Shown here: positions 9,401 through 21,840 of the stretch, one piece after another
Position numbering within the stretch: position 1 is the stretch's first letter
Layout of the letters: each line of letters begins with the position of its first letter
DNA from: Levilactobacillus acidifarinae DSM 19394 = JCM 15949
Lineage (GTDB): Bacteria; Bacillota; Bacilli; Lactobacillales; Lactobacillaceae
NCBI RefSeq assembly: GCF_001434835.1
Contig: NZ_AZDV01000026.1
Location: forward strand, 524,073 to 588,072
DNA length: 64,000 nucleotides
Direction: 5' to 3'
The notes under the pieces: generated by a model
Database searches by the model: none
Seen by the model: the letters and a program-made list of their open reading frames with translations, nothing else
Told to the model about the DNA's origin: nothing
Made by a program: the position numbers and the translations under genes

Positions 9401-10825
9401 CTGTTCGGACAACGGAAACCCGGGATCGATAAATTCTTCGAACTGGTCGATCACGTTCTTATGCTCCATCTTAACCGCCGACAATTCGATCACCTTATCG
9501 TAGATGGCCGACAACCCGGTGGTTTCCACGTCAAAGACCACGTAGGTCGCGCCGTCTAGCGGCACGTGCGCACTGTTGTACCCAATTGGCACCCCGTCGT
9601 CCACCAGGTTAGCCTCGACGCCGTAAAGCATCTTGACGCCGGCCTTAGCTCCCGCGTTAAAAGCCGCGGGAAAGCCTTGCACGTCGGCGTGGTCCGTAAT
9701 GGCTAACGCCGGCATGCCCCATTTCTTGGCCTGGGACACGAAGTCACCGATTGGGTTGGTCGCGTCCATTTGACTCATGGTGGTGTGCAGGTGCAGTTCG
9801 ACCCGTTTCTGATCGGCCGGTGCCGTATCCTGGCGAGTGGCGTGCTTAACCTGGTTGATGTCATAGGCGTTGAGGGCCAGATCGCGCATGAAGCTGTCTT
9901 CCTGCACGCTGCCGCGAACCTTGACCCAACTGCCCTCTTCCACGCCGGCAAATTGGGCCTCGTCTTCGGCCCCCCTGGAGAACTTCTTGACCACGATGGA
10001 GGACGTATAATCGGTAATCTTTAGGGTCAACAATTGCCGCCCCGACCGGAGCTTCCGAATTTCCTTGTCAAAGACGTAGCCTTCCACCACGACCGACCGT
10101 TCCTCTTGGGTGATGTCGACCATGCGGGTGATCGGTTGATCGCCCTTAATGGCCTTCCCAATCTGGGTTGGCCCACTCGCCGGTTGAACCTCGCCACTAG
10201 CCTGCTGGCTCTGGCGTTTCTGGTTAGCCTTTTCGATGGCTGCCGCGGCCTGCTGGGCCAACTGTGCATCGGTCTTTTCCCGTTGGGCCTTAAATTCGTC
10301 GATCTTGGCCTGCGACTTAGATTCGTCGACCATGACCTGAATGTTAAACTTCGGGAACCCAGCCTGGCGATAGGCGTCTTCCAACGGTCCCAACGCCTGG
10401 TTTTGTAAAAAGTCCTTGATAACCTCATTTTGCGCGTAGAGCAATACCCGTTGATCAGTATCGAGTTCCGGCACCTGGGACTGGCGTAACTCTTGTACCA
10501 AATTATTGGTCAACCCACTATTTTGAACCACCCATAACCAGTAGTCGCCCAACAGTCGGTTCGTCAGTTCCGGGTTAGTGGTCTGAAACGAAGCCGAAAC
10601 CGTCGCAATCTCGTGAAAGGCCAATTGCAGGTGTTGTTGGAAGGTGGCAAACGTTTGGTACGGCAGGATTTCCGGCAATTGGAGCTGAAAATGCCACCGC
10701 CGTGATTGTTCGTGTACGGTCAACCGTTCGAGGGTGGCCGCCTTAAAGTTCTCTTGGTCAGCCAGCTGGCTGAGATCTAATTGTTGTAGTAGCTTTTCAA
10801 ATAAGCTATGACGATCTTCGTCCAC
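6479..10825 (-). CDS. polC: DNA polymerase III alpha subunit, PolC type
   Basis: The replicative polymerase of low-GC Gram-positives, with built-in 3'-5' proofreading. The 1448 residues (normal length) show an N-terminal region, an OB fold (about 235-325), the PHP domain start (HLHTTMS, 344-350), and an inserted exonuclease domain (FDVETTGLS near 431, then [10 protein letters not shown]). The polymerase core contains [12 protein letters not shown] and a four-cysteine zinc site (CPNC and CPKC, just after PLPPHYR), then the [12 protein letters not shown] active-site region. The GTG start at 10825 follows AAAGGGG. A terminator separates it from proS upstream. Confidence 0.98.
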   Translation of the reverse strand: MDEDRHSLFEKLLQQLDLSQLADQENFKAATLERLTVHEQSRRWHFQLQLPEILPYQTFATFQQHLQLAFHEIATVSASFQTTNPELTNRLLGDYWLWVVQNSGLTNNLVQELRQSQVPELDTDQRVLLYAQNEVIKDFLQNQALGPLEDAYRQAGFPKFNIQVMVDESKSQAKIDEFKAQREKTDAQLAQQAAAAIEKANQKRQSQQASGEVQPASGPTQIGKAIKGDQPITRMVDITQEERSVVVEGYVFDKEIRKLRSGRQLLTLKITDYTSSIVVKKFSRGAEDEAQFAGVEEGSWVKVRGSVQEDSFMRDLALNAYDINQVKHATRQDTAPADQKRVELHLHTTMSQMDATNPIGDFVSQAKKWGMPALAITDHADVQGFPAAFNAGAKAGVKMLYGVEANLVDDGVPIGYNSAHVPLDGATYVVFDVETTGLSAIYDKVIELSAVKMEHKNVIDQFEEFIDPGFPLSEQTTNLTSITDDMVAGSKSEEEVFKAFREFCGDAIIVGHNVTFDVGFMNTGYKRHGMTEIANPIIDTLTLARWLYPTLKSYRLNTLAKRFHVSLEHHHRAVYDAESTGHLNYLFLKDAEERYHVQFHDQLNDHMTDNDAYKHARPNHAIILAQTQDGLKNMFKLVSESNVKYFYRVPRVPRSVLEEYREGLIVGSACSSGEVFTAMMQKGKVEAEAKAKYYDYLEVQPPQAYQPLLDSGLIADEKHLHEIIKNIVDLGHDLNKPVVATGDVHYLNPNDAIYRKILIHSQGGANPLNRQELPPVPFLTTNEMLDQFAFLGAETAQEIVVTNTHKIADEIDEVHPLKDKLYTPRMEGAEDEIRERTMTTAHAWYGDPLPELVQHRVDRELKSIIGNGFSVIYLIAQRLVAKSNKDGYLVGSRGSVGSSVVATLTGITEVNPLPPHYRCPNCQYSHFYTKGEYSSGYDLPEKKCPKCGTLMIGDGHNIPFETFLGFKGNKVPDIDLNFSGDYQPIAHNYTKVLFGEKNVYRAGTIGTVADKTAYGYVKAYERDTEQTFRGAEIDRLAKGATGVKRTTGQHPAGIIVVPDYMDIYDFTPIQYPADDQNAAWQTTHFDFHSIHDNILKIDILGHDDPTMIRTLQDLSGVDPTTIPMDDPGVMKLFSGTDSLGVTPEQIQSKTGTLGVPEFGTRFVRGMLEQTHPQNYSQLLQISGLSHGTDVWLGNADELIKNGTATIANVIGCRDNIMTDLINYGLDSETSFQIMEQVRHGRGIKDEWQDKMRETDVPQWYIDSCLKIKYMFPRAHAAAYVLMALRVAYFKVYFPIIYYAAYFSVRADDFDVVAMSQGKTAVKAAMKAINDQGMDASAKDKNLLTVLELANEMLERGFDFKMIDLEKSDAANWIIDGNTLIAPFRAAPGLGLNVAKQIVAARNDRPFISKEDLAKRGKVSKTLIDFMTENGVLTGLPDENQLSLFDDLM

Positions 10826-10859
10826 GAGGAATCCCCTTTCTCATCTACTTCCCGTCGAA

Positions 10860-10887
10860 AAAAGACCAGCCTAATCGCCGGTCTTTT
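10860..10887 (-). terminator. Intrinsic terminator after proS
   Basis: Arms AAAAGACC and GGTCTTTT with two further inner base pairs and one mismatch, followed on the minus strand by a T run. It lies between the proS stop and the polC start. Confidence 0.75.
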
Positions 10888-10898
10888 CGTGGTGCTAA

Positions 10899-13917
<3,019 letters not shown>

Positions 13918-14046
13918 AGATTTCGTCCCTTCCTCAGTTCGTGGTCTTAGTCGTGCGGTGGCCCAGTCGTCAGACACCGCAACGCTTCATTTGCTGTGTC
14001 TTAGCATACCCTAGCCCCGTGACCGGTGCAAGCGAACGCCCTAAGA

Positions 14047-14835
14047 TTAAATCAGGCCAAAGAGGTGAATTACGGGCAGTACTAACAGTAAACTATCAAA
14101 CCGGTCTAAAATACCGCCGTGCCCCGGTAAGATCCGGCCGGAGTCCTTCACCCCGTAGTACCGTTTCAACGCCGATTCGACGAGATCGCCGAATTGACCC
14201 ACGATGGAGAAGATCAACGTTAACAGGACCATCGTTAAGAGGCTGTAGTGGCCAAACGGGAAGAAGTACCAGAAGACAGATACTAGGATGGTGGCCACCG
14301 CTGTGCCCCCGACGGACCCTTCCCAGGTCTTATTCGGGCTAATGTGCGGCGCTAACTTGTGCCGGCCCAATTTCCGACCGATCATGTAGGCCCCAGAGTC
14401 GGTCACCCACACGATAAATAAGGCGTACAGTAACGCCACTAGGCTAATGGCCCGTGCGGCAATGAAGAAATGAAAGCCAATTCCCACGTACAACATGCTC
14501 AGGGTAATGACCCCAGCATCGTCAAAGGAAAACCGGTTCCGCGACACAACCGTCCGCAAAAGTAGTAACAGAACGAATAAGTAAACGATGTACCACGGGC
14601 TCAAGTGACCGGGGAGATCTCCCCACCACGAACCGGGCGCAATCACCGCCAAGATTCCTAACCCCGAAATGATGGCCTCCGGACTCACCAAGAGTTTCTT
14701 GCGCATCACTAGAATTTCCGATAACGCCACTAATCCTAAGGCAAAGGCCGCAATGTCGACCCAAATTCCCCCGGCAATGATGATGGGAATAAAAATAATT
14801 AACGCAACCACTGCCGTAATAACCCGCTGTTTCAT
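14047..14835 (-). CDS. cdsA: Phosphatidate cytidylyltransferase
   Basis: Makes CDP-diacylglycerol from phosphatidate and CTP, the branch point of phospholipid synthesis. The 262-residue protein is very hydrophobic, with about seven to eight membrane segments. The family signature near the C-terminus is present (KDSGRILPGHGGILDRFDS), as are WVTDSGAYMIGRKLG and the ISPNKTWEGSVGG block. GAGGAG precedes the ATG. It lies 27 bases after uppS. Confidence 0.96.
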   Translation of the reverse strand: MKQRVITAVVALIIFIPIIIAGGIWVDIAAFALGLVALSEILVMRKKLLVSPEAIISGLGILAVIAPGSWWGDLPGHLSPWYIVYLFVLLLLLRTVVSRNRFSFDDAGVITLSMLYVGIGFHFFIAARAISLVALLYALFIVWVTDSGAYMIGRKLGRHKLAPHISPNKTWEGSVGGTAVATILVSVFWYFFPFGHYSLLTMVLLTLIFSIVGQFGDLVESALKRYYGVKDSGRILPGHGGILDRFDSLLLVLPVIHLFGLI

Positions 14836-14862
14836 ATCTTACGCTCCTCAATCACAAAAGAT

Positions 14863-15639
14863 TTAATTGGTCAGCCCGCCGAAACGACGGTGCCGTTGTT
14901 GATATTGATAGATGGCTTGTTCCAAGGTGGTTTGATCGAAGTCGGGCCAGTGCAAGTCCATAAAGACAAACTCACTGTAGGCCACCTGCCATAGCATGAA
15001 GTTCGATAAGCGTTCTTCACCACTGGTCCGAATCAACAGGTCCGGGTCCTGTAGGTCGCCTAAGTCACTGGTCATGAGCTGTTGCCCCAGCCGGGCCTCA
15101 TCAATGGCCGTAGGATCCAGTTGGCCCGCCTGAACCTGCTGAGCAAGGGATTGCACAGCCGTCACGATTTCGGCTCTGCCCCCGTAGTTCAACGCAAAGT
15201 TCAATACCATGCCAGTACAGTCCTTGGTATCTTCAATGGCATCGTGCACGGCCTTTTGGGTCGCCGCCGGGAGTTGATCCGTGTACCCCATGACCTTCAC
15301 CCGAATGTTATTTTTAACTAAATCGGGCACGAACGTTCCGAAAAAGTCGACGGGTAACTTCATCAAGTAGTTGACTTCCGCCGTGGGTCGTTTCCAGTTT
15401 TCGGTCGAAAATGCGTAGAGGGTTAACACCTTAACGCCCAAGTGACTGGCCGCCTTAGCAACCGTTTTGACCGTATTCATCCCTTGCTTATGTCCCGCAA
15501 TGCGCGGTAAGTGCCGTTGTTGTGCCCAGCGACCATTACCATCCATGATGATGGCGATGTGGGCGGGAATGTTTTGCTCGTCGAGTTGTAATTCGGCCAC
15601 TTCACCGGTCTGTTGATCCTTATTTAAAAATGAAAACAC
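14863..15639 (-). CDS. uppS: Isoprenyl transferase (undecaprenyl diphosphate synthase)
   Basis: Condenses isopentenyl diphosphate units into undecaprenyl diphosphate, the lipid carrier for cell-wall synthesis. The 258 residues contain the catalytic-Asp motif IIMDGNGRWAQQR (near 31), the ALNYGGRAEIV block, and the C-terminal LLIRTSGEERLSNFMLWQ signature. The start is a GTG at 15639, downstream of GGAGG. It is first in the uppS-cdsA-rseP unit, which begins after the terminator at 15688-15710. The mevalonate gene mvaS elsewhere in the window feeds the same pathway. Confidence 0.97.
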   Translation of the reverse strand: MFSFLNKDQQTGEVAELQLDEQNIPAHIAIIMDGNGRWAQQRHLPRIAGHKQGMNTVKTVAKAASHLGVKVLTLYAFSTENWKRPTAEVNYLMKLPVDFFGTFVPDLVKNNIRVKVMGYTDQLPAATQKAVHDAIEDTKDCTGMVLNFALNYGGRAEIVTAVQSLAQQVQAGQLDPTAIDEARLGQQLMTSDLGDLQDPDLLIRTSGEERLSNFMLWQVAYSEFVFMDLHWPDFDQTTLEQAIYQYQQRHRRFGGLTN

Positions 15640-15687
15640 AGTGCACCTCCATTGCTCTTCTTACAACCTCTCATCTTAACAAAAAAA

Positions 15688-15710
15688 GGGCTGGGATACT
15701 ATCCCAGCCC
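15688..15710 (-). terminator. Intrinsic terminator upstream of uppS
   Basis: A perfect 9-bp GC-rich stem (GGGCTGGGA and TCCCAGCCC) with a 5-base loop, followed on the minus strand by seven Ts. It ends the pyrH-frr-unknown transcript. Confidence 0.9.
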
Positions 15711-15743
15711 CCAAATTGAGCGAAAACTTTAGCTTTTAGTCGA

Positions 15744-16163
15744 CTACTCGATTAACCGCCATTCACCGCGTTTCGCATCGACCAACGTGCCAAAATAGCT
15801 CAGCAGGTGGTTCGCGTCATCCGCGCTGACTTGCCCGAGCATGTTCAGGCCTTCCCCCGTAGGAATTGGGTCAGATAAGTCGGTAATTTCGTTGTCGTTT
15901 TCAATTTTAGCCTTCGAGAAAGCCACAATCCAATCGTCGCCAATCAACTGCGTCACAATGAAGAACAGGTTAAAATCATCACTAACGAAAGCCGGCTGGG
16001 CGTAAACGCCGTCTTGAATCTGTTCCAATTCTGCCCCATTATAGTTTAGAACTGAAACGTTTTCTGCGTTGACCGGGTTGTTTAACCGGAAAACCATCTT
16101 CCCAAATTCCTTAGAACCCGGGGTAATTTCAACGTCATCTTGTTGGTTATCTTCTGCCATCAT
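15744..16163 (-). CDS. Acidic protein of unknown function, downstream of frr
   Basis: 139 residues, strongly acidic (MMAEDNQQDDVEITPGSKEF at the start), no membrane segment and no signal peptide. I do not recognise the family. The pattern looks like a mixed alpha/beta cytoplasmic protein, with hydrophobic strands such as FNLFFIVTQL and DWIVAFSKAK. An AAGGAG site precedes the double ATG at 16163. It follows frr by 21 bases and ends before the terminator at 15688-15710, so it probably shares the pyrH-frr transcript. Confidence 0.75.
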   Translation of the reverse strand: MMAEDNQQDDVEITPGSKEFGKMVFRLNNPVNAENVSVLNYNGAELEQIQDGVYAQPAFVSDDFNLFFIVTQLIGDDWIVAFSKAKIENDNEITDLSDPIPTGEGLNMLGQVSADDANHLLSYFGTLVDAKRGEWRLIE

Positions 16164-16184
16164 TCAACACTCCTTACTTAATGC

Positions 16185-16742
16185 TTAGTCCGTCAAGACT
16201 TCCTTTTCCTTGTCCGCCGTAATGGCGTCCACACCCTTGATGGCCTTGTCCGTTTCCTTTTGGACTTGGTCTTCTAGGTTATGCAGTTGGTCGTCGGTGT
16301 AATCGCCCGCCTTGTGGCCCTTCTTCAGGCCATCCATGGCTTCGCGGCGAACGTTACGCACCGCCACCTTGCCTTCTTCGGCCGTCGCCTTAACTTGCTT
16401 AGCGATTTCCTTGCGGCGTTCCTCGGTCAATTGGGGAACCACTAACCGAAGCGCGGTCCCGTCGTTGGCTGGTGTAATGCCGACGTCGGATTCCAGAATC
16501 CCCTTTTCAACGTCGTCTAACGCCGACTTGTCAAAGGGCGTCACCATTAAGACTCGTGGTTCGGGAATCGTAATCGACGCCACCTGGTTGAGGGGCGTTG
16601 GTTGACCGTAGTAGTCCACCATAACCCGGGTCAAAATACTAGCGTTGGCCCGGCCGGCCCGAATCGTTCCCAATTCACGCTTTAAGGCGTCTTCTGCTTT
16701 TTTCATTTTGCTTGCTGCCGTGGTAATTATTTGATCTGCCAT
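16185..16742 (-). CDS. frr: Ribosome recycling factor
   Basis: Splits post-termination ribosomes together with EF-G. The 185 residues are full length and fit RRF throughout: the helical N-terminus, [46 protein letters not shown] and [10 protein letters not shown]. It starts only 5 bases after the pyrH stop, the conserved pyrH-frr pairing. Confidence 0.98.
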   Translation of the reverse strand: MADQIITTAASKMKKAEDALKRELGTIRAGRANASILTRVMVDYYGQPTPLNQVASITIPEPRVLMVTPFDKSALDDVEKGILESDVGITPANDGTALRLVVPQLTEERRKEIAKQVKATAEEGKVAVRNVRREAMDGLKKGHKAGDYTDDQLHNLEDQVQKETDKAIKGVDAITADKEKEVLTD

Positions 16743-16747
16743 CTGTC

Positions 16748-17506
<759 letters not shown>

Positions 17507-17508
17507 CT

Positions 17509-17537
17509 ATCATATTCCCCGAATTAGTGATAGTCAG
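17509..17537 (-). promoter_or_regulatory. Probable pyrH promoter
   Basis: CTGACT (17532-17537) and TATGAT (17509-17514) on the minus strand, 17 bases apart, about 35 bases upstream of the pyrH start and downstream of the tsf terminator. Confidence 0.55.
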
Positions 17538-17577
17538 GGCCCACGAAATCACCCTGTTCCTTAAATCTGCTCATAAG

Positions 17578-17611
17578 AAAAGCGTAGACCACGAGCTGTG
17601 GCTACGCTTTT
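17578..17611 (-). terminator. Intrinsic terminator after tsf
   Basis: A long stem (AAAAGCGTAG and CTACGCTTTT with an inner CCAC/GTGG extension and one bulged base) followed by a TTTTCTT run on the minus strand. Confidence 0.85.
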
Positions 17612-17619
17612 GATTAAAA

Positions 17620-18504
17620 TTAACCGTTGATTTGGTCTTGAACTTCCTTGGCCAGGTCAACCGTTGGCTTTTCGATGCCTTCGCCAACTTCGTAACGCAC
17701 AAAGGTCACTAACTTGCCACCCTTACCGGCAACAAATTGGCTCACCGTTTGGTCGCCATCCTTAACGAATGGTTGGTCAGCTAAGCTGATTTCGGACAAG
17801 AACTTGTGCAAACGGCCTTCAACCATCTTTTCGACGATCTTTTCAGGCTTTCCTTCGTTCAAGGCTTCTTGCTTCAGAACTTCTCGTTCGTGAGCTAAAC
17901 GGTCAGCTGGAATGTCGTCCTTGGAAACGAATTCTGGGTTGATCGCCGCAACGTGCATCGCAACGTCCTTAGCCGTAGCTTCATCCGCACCGTCTAAGAC
18001 CACCACAGCGGCGATTTGGCCACCTTGGTGTAAGTAAGCGCCAAAGACTTGGTTGTCGGTCTTCTTAACCACAGCAAAACGCCGTAATTGAACGTTTTCG
18101 CTGGTCACTTGCGTCGTCTTGATGATGGCTTCTTGGATGGTTTCGCCGTTGGCCGTCTTTAAGGCCAAAGCAGCAGCTAAGTCAGCAGGTTCTTGCTTAG
18201 CAATCGTGTCGCCAATCGCATCCACTAACCCGTTGAACGTGTCGTTGGTCGCCACGAAGTCGGTTTCGGAGTTCACTTCGATGATCGCAGCGTCGTTGCC
18301 GTTCACAACGACCTTAGCTAAACCGTTAGCCGCCACGTTGCCACTCTTCTTCTTGGCCTTAGCGATTCCCTTTTCGCGTAAGAAATCAATGGCCTTGTCC
18401 ATGTCACCCTCGGAAGCAACTAATGCCTTCTTGGCGTCCATCATTCCAACTTGGGTCTTGTCACGTAATTCTTTAACTTGTGCCGCAGTAATCTTGCTTG
18501 CCAT
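17620..18504 (-). CDS. tsf: Elongation factor Ts
   Basis: Guanine nucleotide exchange factor for EF-Tu. The 294 residues open with the UBA-like domain (ITAAQVKELRDKTQVGMMD), followed by the invariant SETDFVATND that contacts EF-Tu near residue 80, and two dimerisation subdomains. AAGGAGG precedes the ATG. It follows rpsB after a 148-base gap that holds a possible attenuator (18550-18596). Confidence 0.98.
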   Translation of the reverse strand: MASKITAAQVKELRDKTQVGMMDAKKALVASEGDMDKAIDFLREKGIAKAKKKSGNVAANGLAKVVVNGNDAAIIEVNSETDFVATNDTFNGLVDAIGDTIAKQEPADLAAALALKTANGETIQEAIIKTTQVTSENVQLRRFAVVKKTDNQVFGAYLHQGGQIAAVVVLDGADEATAKDVAMHVAAINPEFVSKDDIPADRLAHEREVLKQEALNEGKPEKIVEKMVEGRLHKFLSEISLADQPFVKDGDQTVSQFVAGKGGKLVTFVRYEVGEGIEKPTVDLAKEVQDQING

Positions 18505-18544
18505 GTGTAATGGCCTCCTTTTATAATCAATAACGTTTGCGCCT

Positions 18545-18596
18545 AAAAAAGGCTGACCTAATCTCAGGCCATTAACGGTCCTTATTAAGCCAGCCT
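18545..18596 (-). terminator. Possible attenuator between rpsB and tsf
   Basis: On the minus strand AGGCTG (18591-18596) can pair with CAGCCT (18550-18555), immediately followed by six Ts (18545-18550). The 35-base interior can form smaller hairpins. The basal stem is short, so read-through is expected. It would lower tsf relative to rpsB. Confidence 0.45.
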
Positions 18597-18652
18597 AAGG
18601 TGCTTTAAAGCGTGTATTTGGAAAGTTCCCGAACGGGGAACCTTGCATTTAA

Positions 18653-19456
18653 TTACTTGTTGTCGCCTTCAACGGCGTTAACGATGTCTTCCATCGAGTT
18701 GTCAGACTTAGCTTGGCCATCCTTGGCAGCAGCGTCCTTCTTACCTTCGAAAGTCTTTTCGTCAACTTGGTCTTCCCCTTGACGACCTTCAACAATGGCA
18801 TCAGCCATCTTGGAAGTGATCAGGCGAACGGCCCGGATAGCATCATCGTTAGAAGGAATCACAACGTCGATGTCATCTGGATCGGTGTTGGTATCAACCA
18901 TGGCAACGATCGGGATGTTCAACTTTTGTGCTTCGTGAACCGCGATTTGTTCCTTCCGTGGGTCAACGATGAACATAACGTCAGGCAATTTAGGCATGTC
19001 TTCGATCCCGCCTAAGAACCGTTCCAACTTGTCTTGAGACTTCTTCAACAAGGAAACTTCCTTCTTAGGTAAGACGTCAAACGTCCCGTCAGTTGCCATC
19101 TTCTTCAAGCTCTTCAGACGCTTGATCCGCGTTTGGATCGTTTCCCAGTTAGTCAAGGTCCCACCTAACCAACGGTGGTTAACGTAGAATTGACCCGCAC
19201 GGGTAGCTTCTTCTTCGATGGAATCTTGAGCTTGCTTCTTAGTCCCAACAAACAGAACAACGGCACCCTTAGATGCTTCGTCCTTCATGTAGTTGTAAGC
19301 AGCGTCAATCAACTTCACCGTCTTTTGCAAGTCGATGATGTAGATACCGTTCCGTTCCGTAAAGATGTATTGCTTCATCTTTGGGTTCCAACGACGCGTT
19401 TGGTGACCAAAGTGGACACCGGCTTCGAGCAGTTGTTTCATTGAAATAACAGCCAT
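18653..19456 (-). CDS. rpsB: Small ribosomal subunit protein S2
   Basis: 267 residues with the S2 signatures [19 protein letters not shown] near the N-terminus and [19 protein letters not shown] further in. The C-terminal 35 residues are a charged, low-complexity tail, as is common in lactobacilli. TTGGAGG precedes the ATG. The gene is driven by a strong promoter (19579-19607) and has a leader of about 115 bases. Confidence 0.98.
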   Translation of the reverse strand: MAVISMKQLLEAGVHFGHQTRRWNPKMKQYIFTERNGIYIIDLQKTVKLIDAAYNYMKDEASKGAVVLFVGTKKQAQDSIEEEATRAGQFYVNHRWLGGTLTNWETIQTRIKRLKSLKKMATDGTFDVLPKKEVSLLKKSQDKLERFLGGIEDMPKLPDVMFIVDPRKEQIAVHEAQKLNIPIVAMVDTNTDPDDIDVVIPSNDDAIRAVRLITSKMADAIVEGRQGEDQVDEKTFEGKKDAAAKDGQAKSDNSMEDIVNAVEGDNK

Positions 19457-19572
19457 GATAAAATGCCTCCAAATAGTTTTTGATTTCCTCCCCTGCGCTC
19501 AAGTGGTCGCGGAACTCTTCACGAGCACCCCCGCAACCATCACGCAAGGTGTGAATTGGCGCATACGCACCG
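19457..19572 (-). promoter_or_regulatory. rpsB 5' leader
   Basis: The stretch from the likely transcription start (about 19572) to the rpsB start codon is about 115 bases long and GC-rich in its middle. Ribosomal-protein operons in Firmicutes often use such leaders for autogenous control. I could not identify a defined leader fold by eye. Confidence 0.35.
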
Positions 19573-19578
19573 ACAGTT

Positions 19579-19607
19579 ATTATACAAAAGCTCTCTGCCA
19601 AACACAA
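19579..19607 (-). promoter_or_regulatory. rpsB-tsf promoter
   Basis: TTGTGT (19602-19607), a 17-base spacer and a perfect TATAAT (19579-19584) on the minus strand. Confidence 0.8.
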
Positions 19608-19694
19608 GCTAAAACCGCAAAAACTTTAGAAAAAATTGGCAATTCACCGGAGGTATGATAAACTGCTAGGGAACTTAGACAGGAGGACATGCAC

Positions 19695-20411
19695 ATGATA
19701 AAAGCGGTCGTCTTCGATGTTGATGACACGCTCTATGACCAAAAGGCGCCGTTCGTGGCGGCCTTAGCGCCGATTATTCAGGTGCCAACCAGCTTTGATC
19801 TGACCCGAACGTTCCAAGCTTACCGGCGCCAAAGCGGTCAACTGGCTAAGCAATTTATGAGTCGTCGTACGGTAGAAGATTGGACAGTAACGCGGCTAAA
19901 CACCGCTTTACACGCCCAGGACCTGCCCCCGGTGACCCCGGAAGCCGCCCTCGCCTTTCAGGAGGCTTACGTCCAAGGACTCCAGGACATCAAACTTTTT
20001 CCCGGCCTGGCTACGGCCCTCGATCAACTTAAAGATCAGTACCAATTGGGCATCATTACCAACGGTAAAACGGATTATCAGTTAGCCAAGGTCATGCGGT
20101 TACAAATGCACCGCTGGATTGAGCGGGATACCATCCTGACGTCCGAAGAAGCCGGCGTCGCCAAACCCGACCCGCAGATTTTTACCATGATGAATCGACG
20201 GTTGAATCTCCGGGCTAGTGAAACCGTGTACGTCGGTGACTGCTACAGTCTCGACATTCGGGCGGCGAAGAAAGCCGGCTGGCAAGCCTTTTGGTTTAAC
20301 CATCGCAACTTTGAAATGCCCGATGGTGATTGGACCCCCGACCAAACCGTCGAGGATCCCACCGAGTTGCAGAATCTCTTGCTCGCTTTAAGCGGCGTCA
20401 TGCAACCTTAA
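19695..20411 (+). CDS. HAD-superfamily hydrolase (phosphatase-like)
   Basis: A 238-residue haloacid-dehalogenase-type hydrolase, probably acting on a small phosphorylated metabolite. Motif I is FDVDDTLYD (residues 7-15, nucleophile Asp8), motif II is GIITNGKTD, and motif IV region is YVGDCYSLDIRAAKKAGW. The cap domain lies between motifs I and II. The YjjG-like layout would fit a nucleotidase or a 2-haloacid-type enzyme, but the substrate cannot be read. The second of two in-frame ATGs (19695) is chosen because it sits eight bases after AGGAGG; the first (19689) is only two bases away. Divergent from rpsB. Confidence 0.9.
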   Translation: MIKAVVFDVDDTLYDQKAPFVAALAPIIQVPTSFDLTRTFQAYRRQSGQLAKQFMSRRTVEDWTVTRLNTALHAQDLPPVTPEAALAFQEAYVQGLQDIKLFPGLATALDQLKDQYQLGIITNGKTDYQLAKVMRLQMHRWIERDTILTSEEAGVAKPDPQIFTMMNRRLNLRASETVYVGDCYSLDIRAAKKAGWQAFWFNHRNFEMPDGDWTPDQTVEDPTELQNLLLALSGVMQP

Positions 20412-20415
20412 GTGG

Positions 20416-20470
20416 CCATCCAAAAAACACCATCCCCAGGTCATCCTGGCGATGGTGTTTTTTTGGATGG
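20416..20470. terminator. Bidirectional terminator
   Basis: A long inverted repeat around AAACACCATC/GATGGTGTTT with an inner CCAGG/CCTGG stem, flanked by A and T runs. It is shared by the convergent HAD and D-lactate dehydrogenase genes. Confidence 0.9.
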
Positions 20471-20473
20471 CGG

Positions 20474-21469
20474 TTAGAACTGAACTTCGTTGTCCGCCCG
20501 TCCCGTTTCAATTAACTGCTTATTGTTATTTAACGCGTATTGGACCATGTTCTTGACGGCCGTCTTGGTGTAAAAGGCAATGTGTGGGCTGACCAACACG
20601 TTGTCTCTGCGCATCAAGTTCTTCAGTCGTTCATCCGGAATGGCGTCGAAACTGCCAAAGTCGGTGTTGAAGATGCCCACTTCGTTTTCGTAAACGTCCA
20701 ACGCCGCCCCCGCAACCTTGCCGCTGTCTAGGGCCCGAATCAACGCGTCGGTGTCCACTAAAGCGCCCCGGGCCGGGTTAACGATCCACACGCCGTCCTT
20801 CATCTTAGCGAAAGCGGCATCGTTTAACATGTTGTGATTATCCTTCGTGGCAGGTGCGTGCAGCGAAATGACATCGGCCTGAGCGTAAAGTTCATCCAAA
20901 GTGTCCACGTAGAGTCCCTGCTTTTCCAATTCCGGATTGTGGAAGACGTCGTAGGCGATGACCTTCGCCCCGAAGCCTTGGTAGATTTTCAACGCCGCCC
21001 GGCCAATCCGTCCGGTCGCCACGATCCCGACGGTCATCGAATTCAACTCGTCAGCGATGTCTGGGGCCCACCGGAGATCTCCCTGCGCTTGTTTGCGGTC
21101 AAAGGTCGGGGTCCGCCGCAGTAACCGCATCAGTTCGGTCACCGTAAACTCGGCAATGGCTGCGGGGGAATAGGCAGGCACGTTGGTGACCTTAAACCCG
21201 TTGCGTTTCACGGCAGCAGCGTCGACGTTATCGACCCCCACATTACGTAACGACAGGTTCGTGATGCCGTTGGCGGCTAACTGGTCCAGCACGGCTGCCG
21301 TATACGGCTTTTGCTGGTAAACGACTGCACCATCGTACCCTTTGGCTAAGTCTACCGTCGTTTCGTCTAACAGCTCGCTCACGGCCTTCACGTCAATTCC
21401 TTGAGCTTGCGACCATTGTTCTAAGTACGGTCGTTCATCGTCTCGGATTCCATAGGCAATAATCTTCAC
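20474..21469 (-). CDS. ldhD: D-lactate dehydrogenase (D-2-hydroxyacid dehydrogenase)
   Basis: Reduces pyruvate to D-lactate with NADH, the fermentation end step. The 331 residues fit the lactobacillar D-LDH type: SLRNVGVDNVD (73-83), DLRWAP (131-136), the catalytic triad region Arg234 (NPARGALVDT), Glu263 (YENEVGIF) and His296 (SPHIAFYT). The acidic residue after the second strand of the Rossmann fold (Asp174) points to NAD. The glycine motif reads VATGRIG (150-156), with Ala where the family normally has the first Gly. The GTG start follows GGAGG. A related D-2-hydroxyacid specificity cannot be excluded. Confidence 0.92.
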   Translation of the reverse strand: MKIIAYGIRDDERPYLEQWSQAQGIDVKAVSELLDETTVDLAKGYDGAVVYQQKPYTAAVLDQLAANGITNLSLRNVGVDNVDAAAVKRNGFKVTNVPAYSPAAIAEFTVTELMRLLRRTPTFDRKQAQGDLRWAPDIADELNSMTVGIVATGRIGRAALKIYQGFGAKVIAYDVFHNPELEKQGLYVDTLDELYAQADVISLHAPATKDNHNMLNDAAFAKMKDGVWIVNPARGALVDTDALIRALDSGKVAGAALDVYENEVGIFNTDFGSFDAIPDERLKNLMRRDNVLVSPHIAFYTKTAVKNMVQYALNNNKQLIETGRADNEVQF

Positions 21470-21570
21470 GGTCGATTCCTCCTTAAGTCGTTGCTTGGTT
21501 ACATCATTAAGCTACGTCTTCATCTTATCATGAAACGTTTTAAATCTTCTCGAGAACGCTTTCGGAAAGT

Positions 21571-21840
21571 TCAGCGAGTAAGCGTAACTCCCTGACCCGC
21601 CAGAAATTGCAGCTTCTTTTGCCGCGATTGGTGTTTAAAGACCCATTCGGCGTGTAAAGCGTCGTGCTTAGTCGTGAAGGCCTCCTGATACAGCACCCGG
21701 ACGGGATGGTGCGTGCGGGTGTACTTCGCTCCTTTACCCGCCAGGTGGGTCGCAAACCGGCGGGCCACGTCGGTGGTAAACCCACCGTACAACGAATTAT
21801 CCGCGCAGAGTAACACGTAAAAGTAATAGGTCTTAGCCAT
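21571..21840 (-). CDS. GIY-YIG nuclease-domain protein (YazA/UPF0213 type)
   Basis: 89 residues consisting of a single GIY-YIG domain: [20 protein letters not shown] contains the two motif strands, then the conserved Arg (VARRFATH) and Glu (HAEWVFK). Stand-alone proteins of this type are common in Firmicutes; their cellular job is unclear. The ATG at 21840 overlaps the end of the methyltransferase gene by 8 bases (ATGGCTAA), the same gene pair as yabB-yazA in Bacillus. Translation is probably coupled. Confidence 0.9.
   Translation of the reverse strand: MAKTYYFYVLLCADNSLYGGFTTDVARRFATHLAGKGAKYTRTHHPVRVLYQEAFTTKHDALHAEWVFKHQSRQKKLQFLAGQGVTLTR

Noticed and set aside
10888-10898. T-box or other riboswitch before proS or argG
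   Set aside because: No T-box core, and gaps before proS are too short. No riboswitch fold seen elsewhere.
19305-19607. Minus-strand 100-codon frame over the rpsB start
   Set aside because: Out of frame with rpsB, crossing its promoter; no separate evidence of translation.
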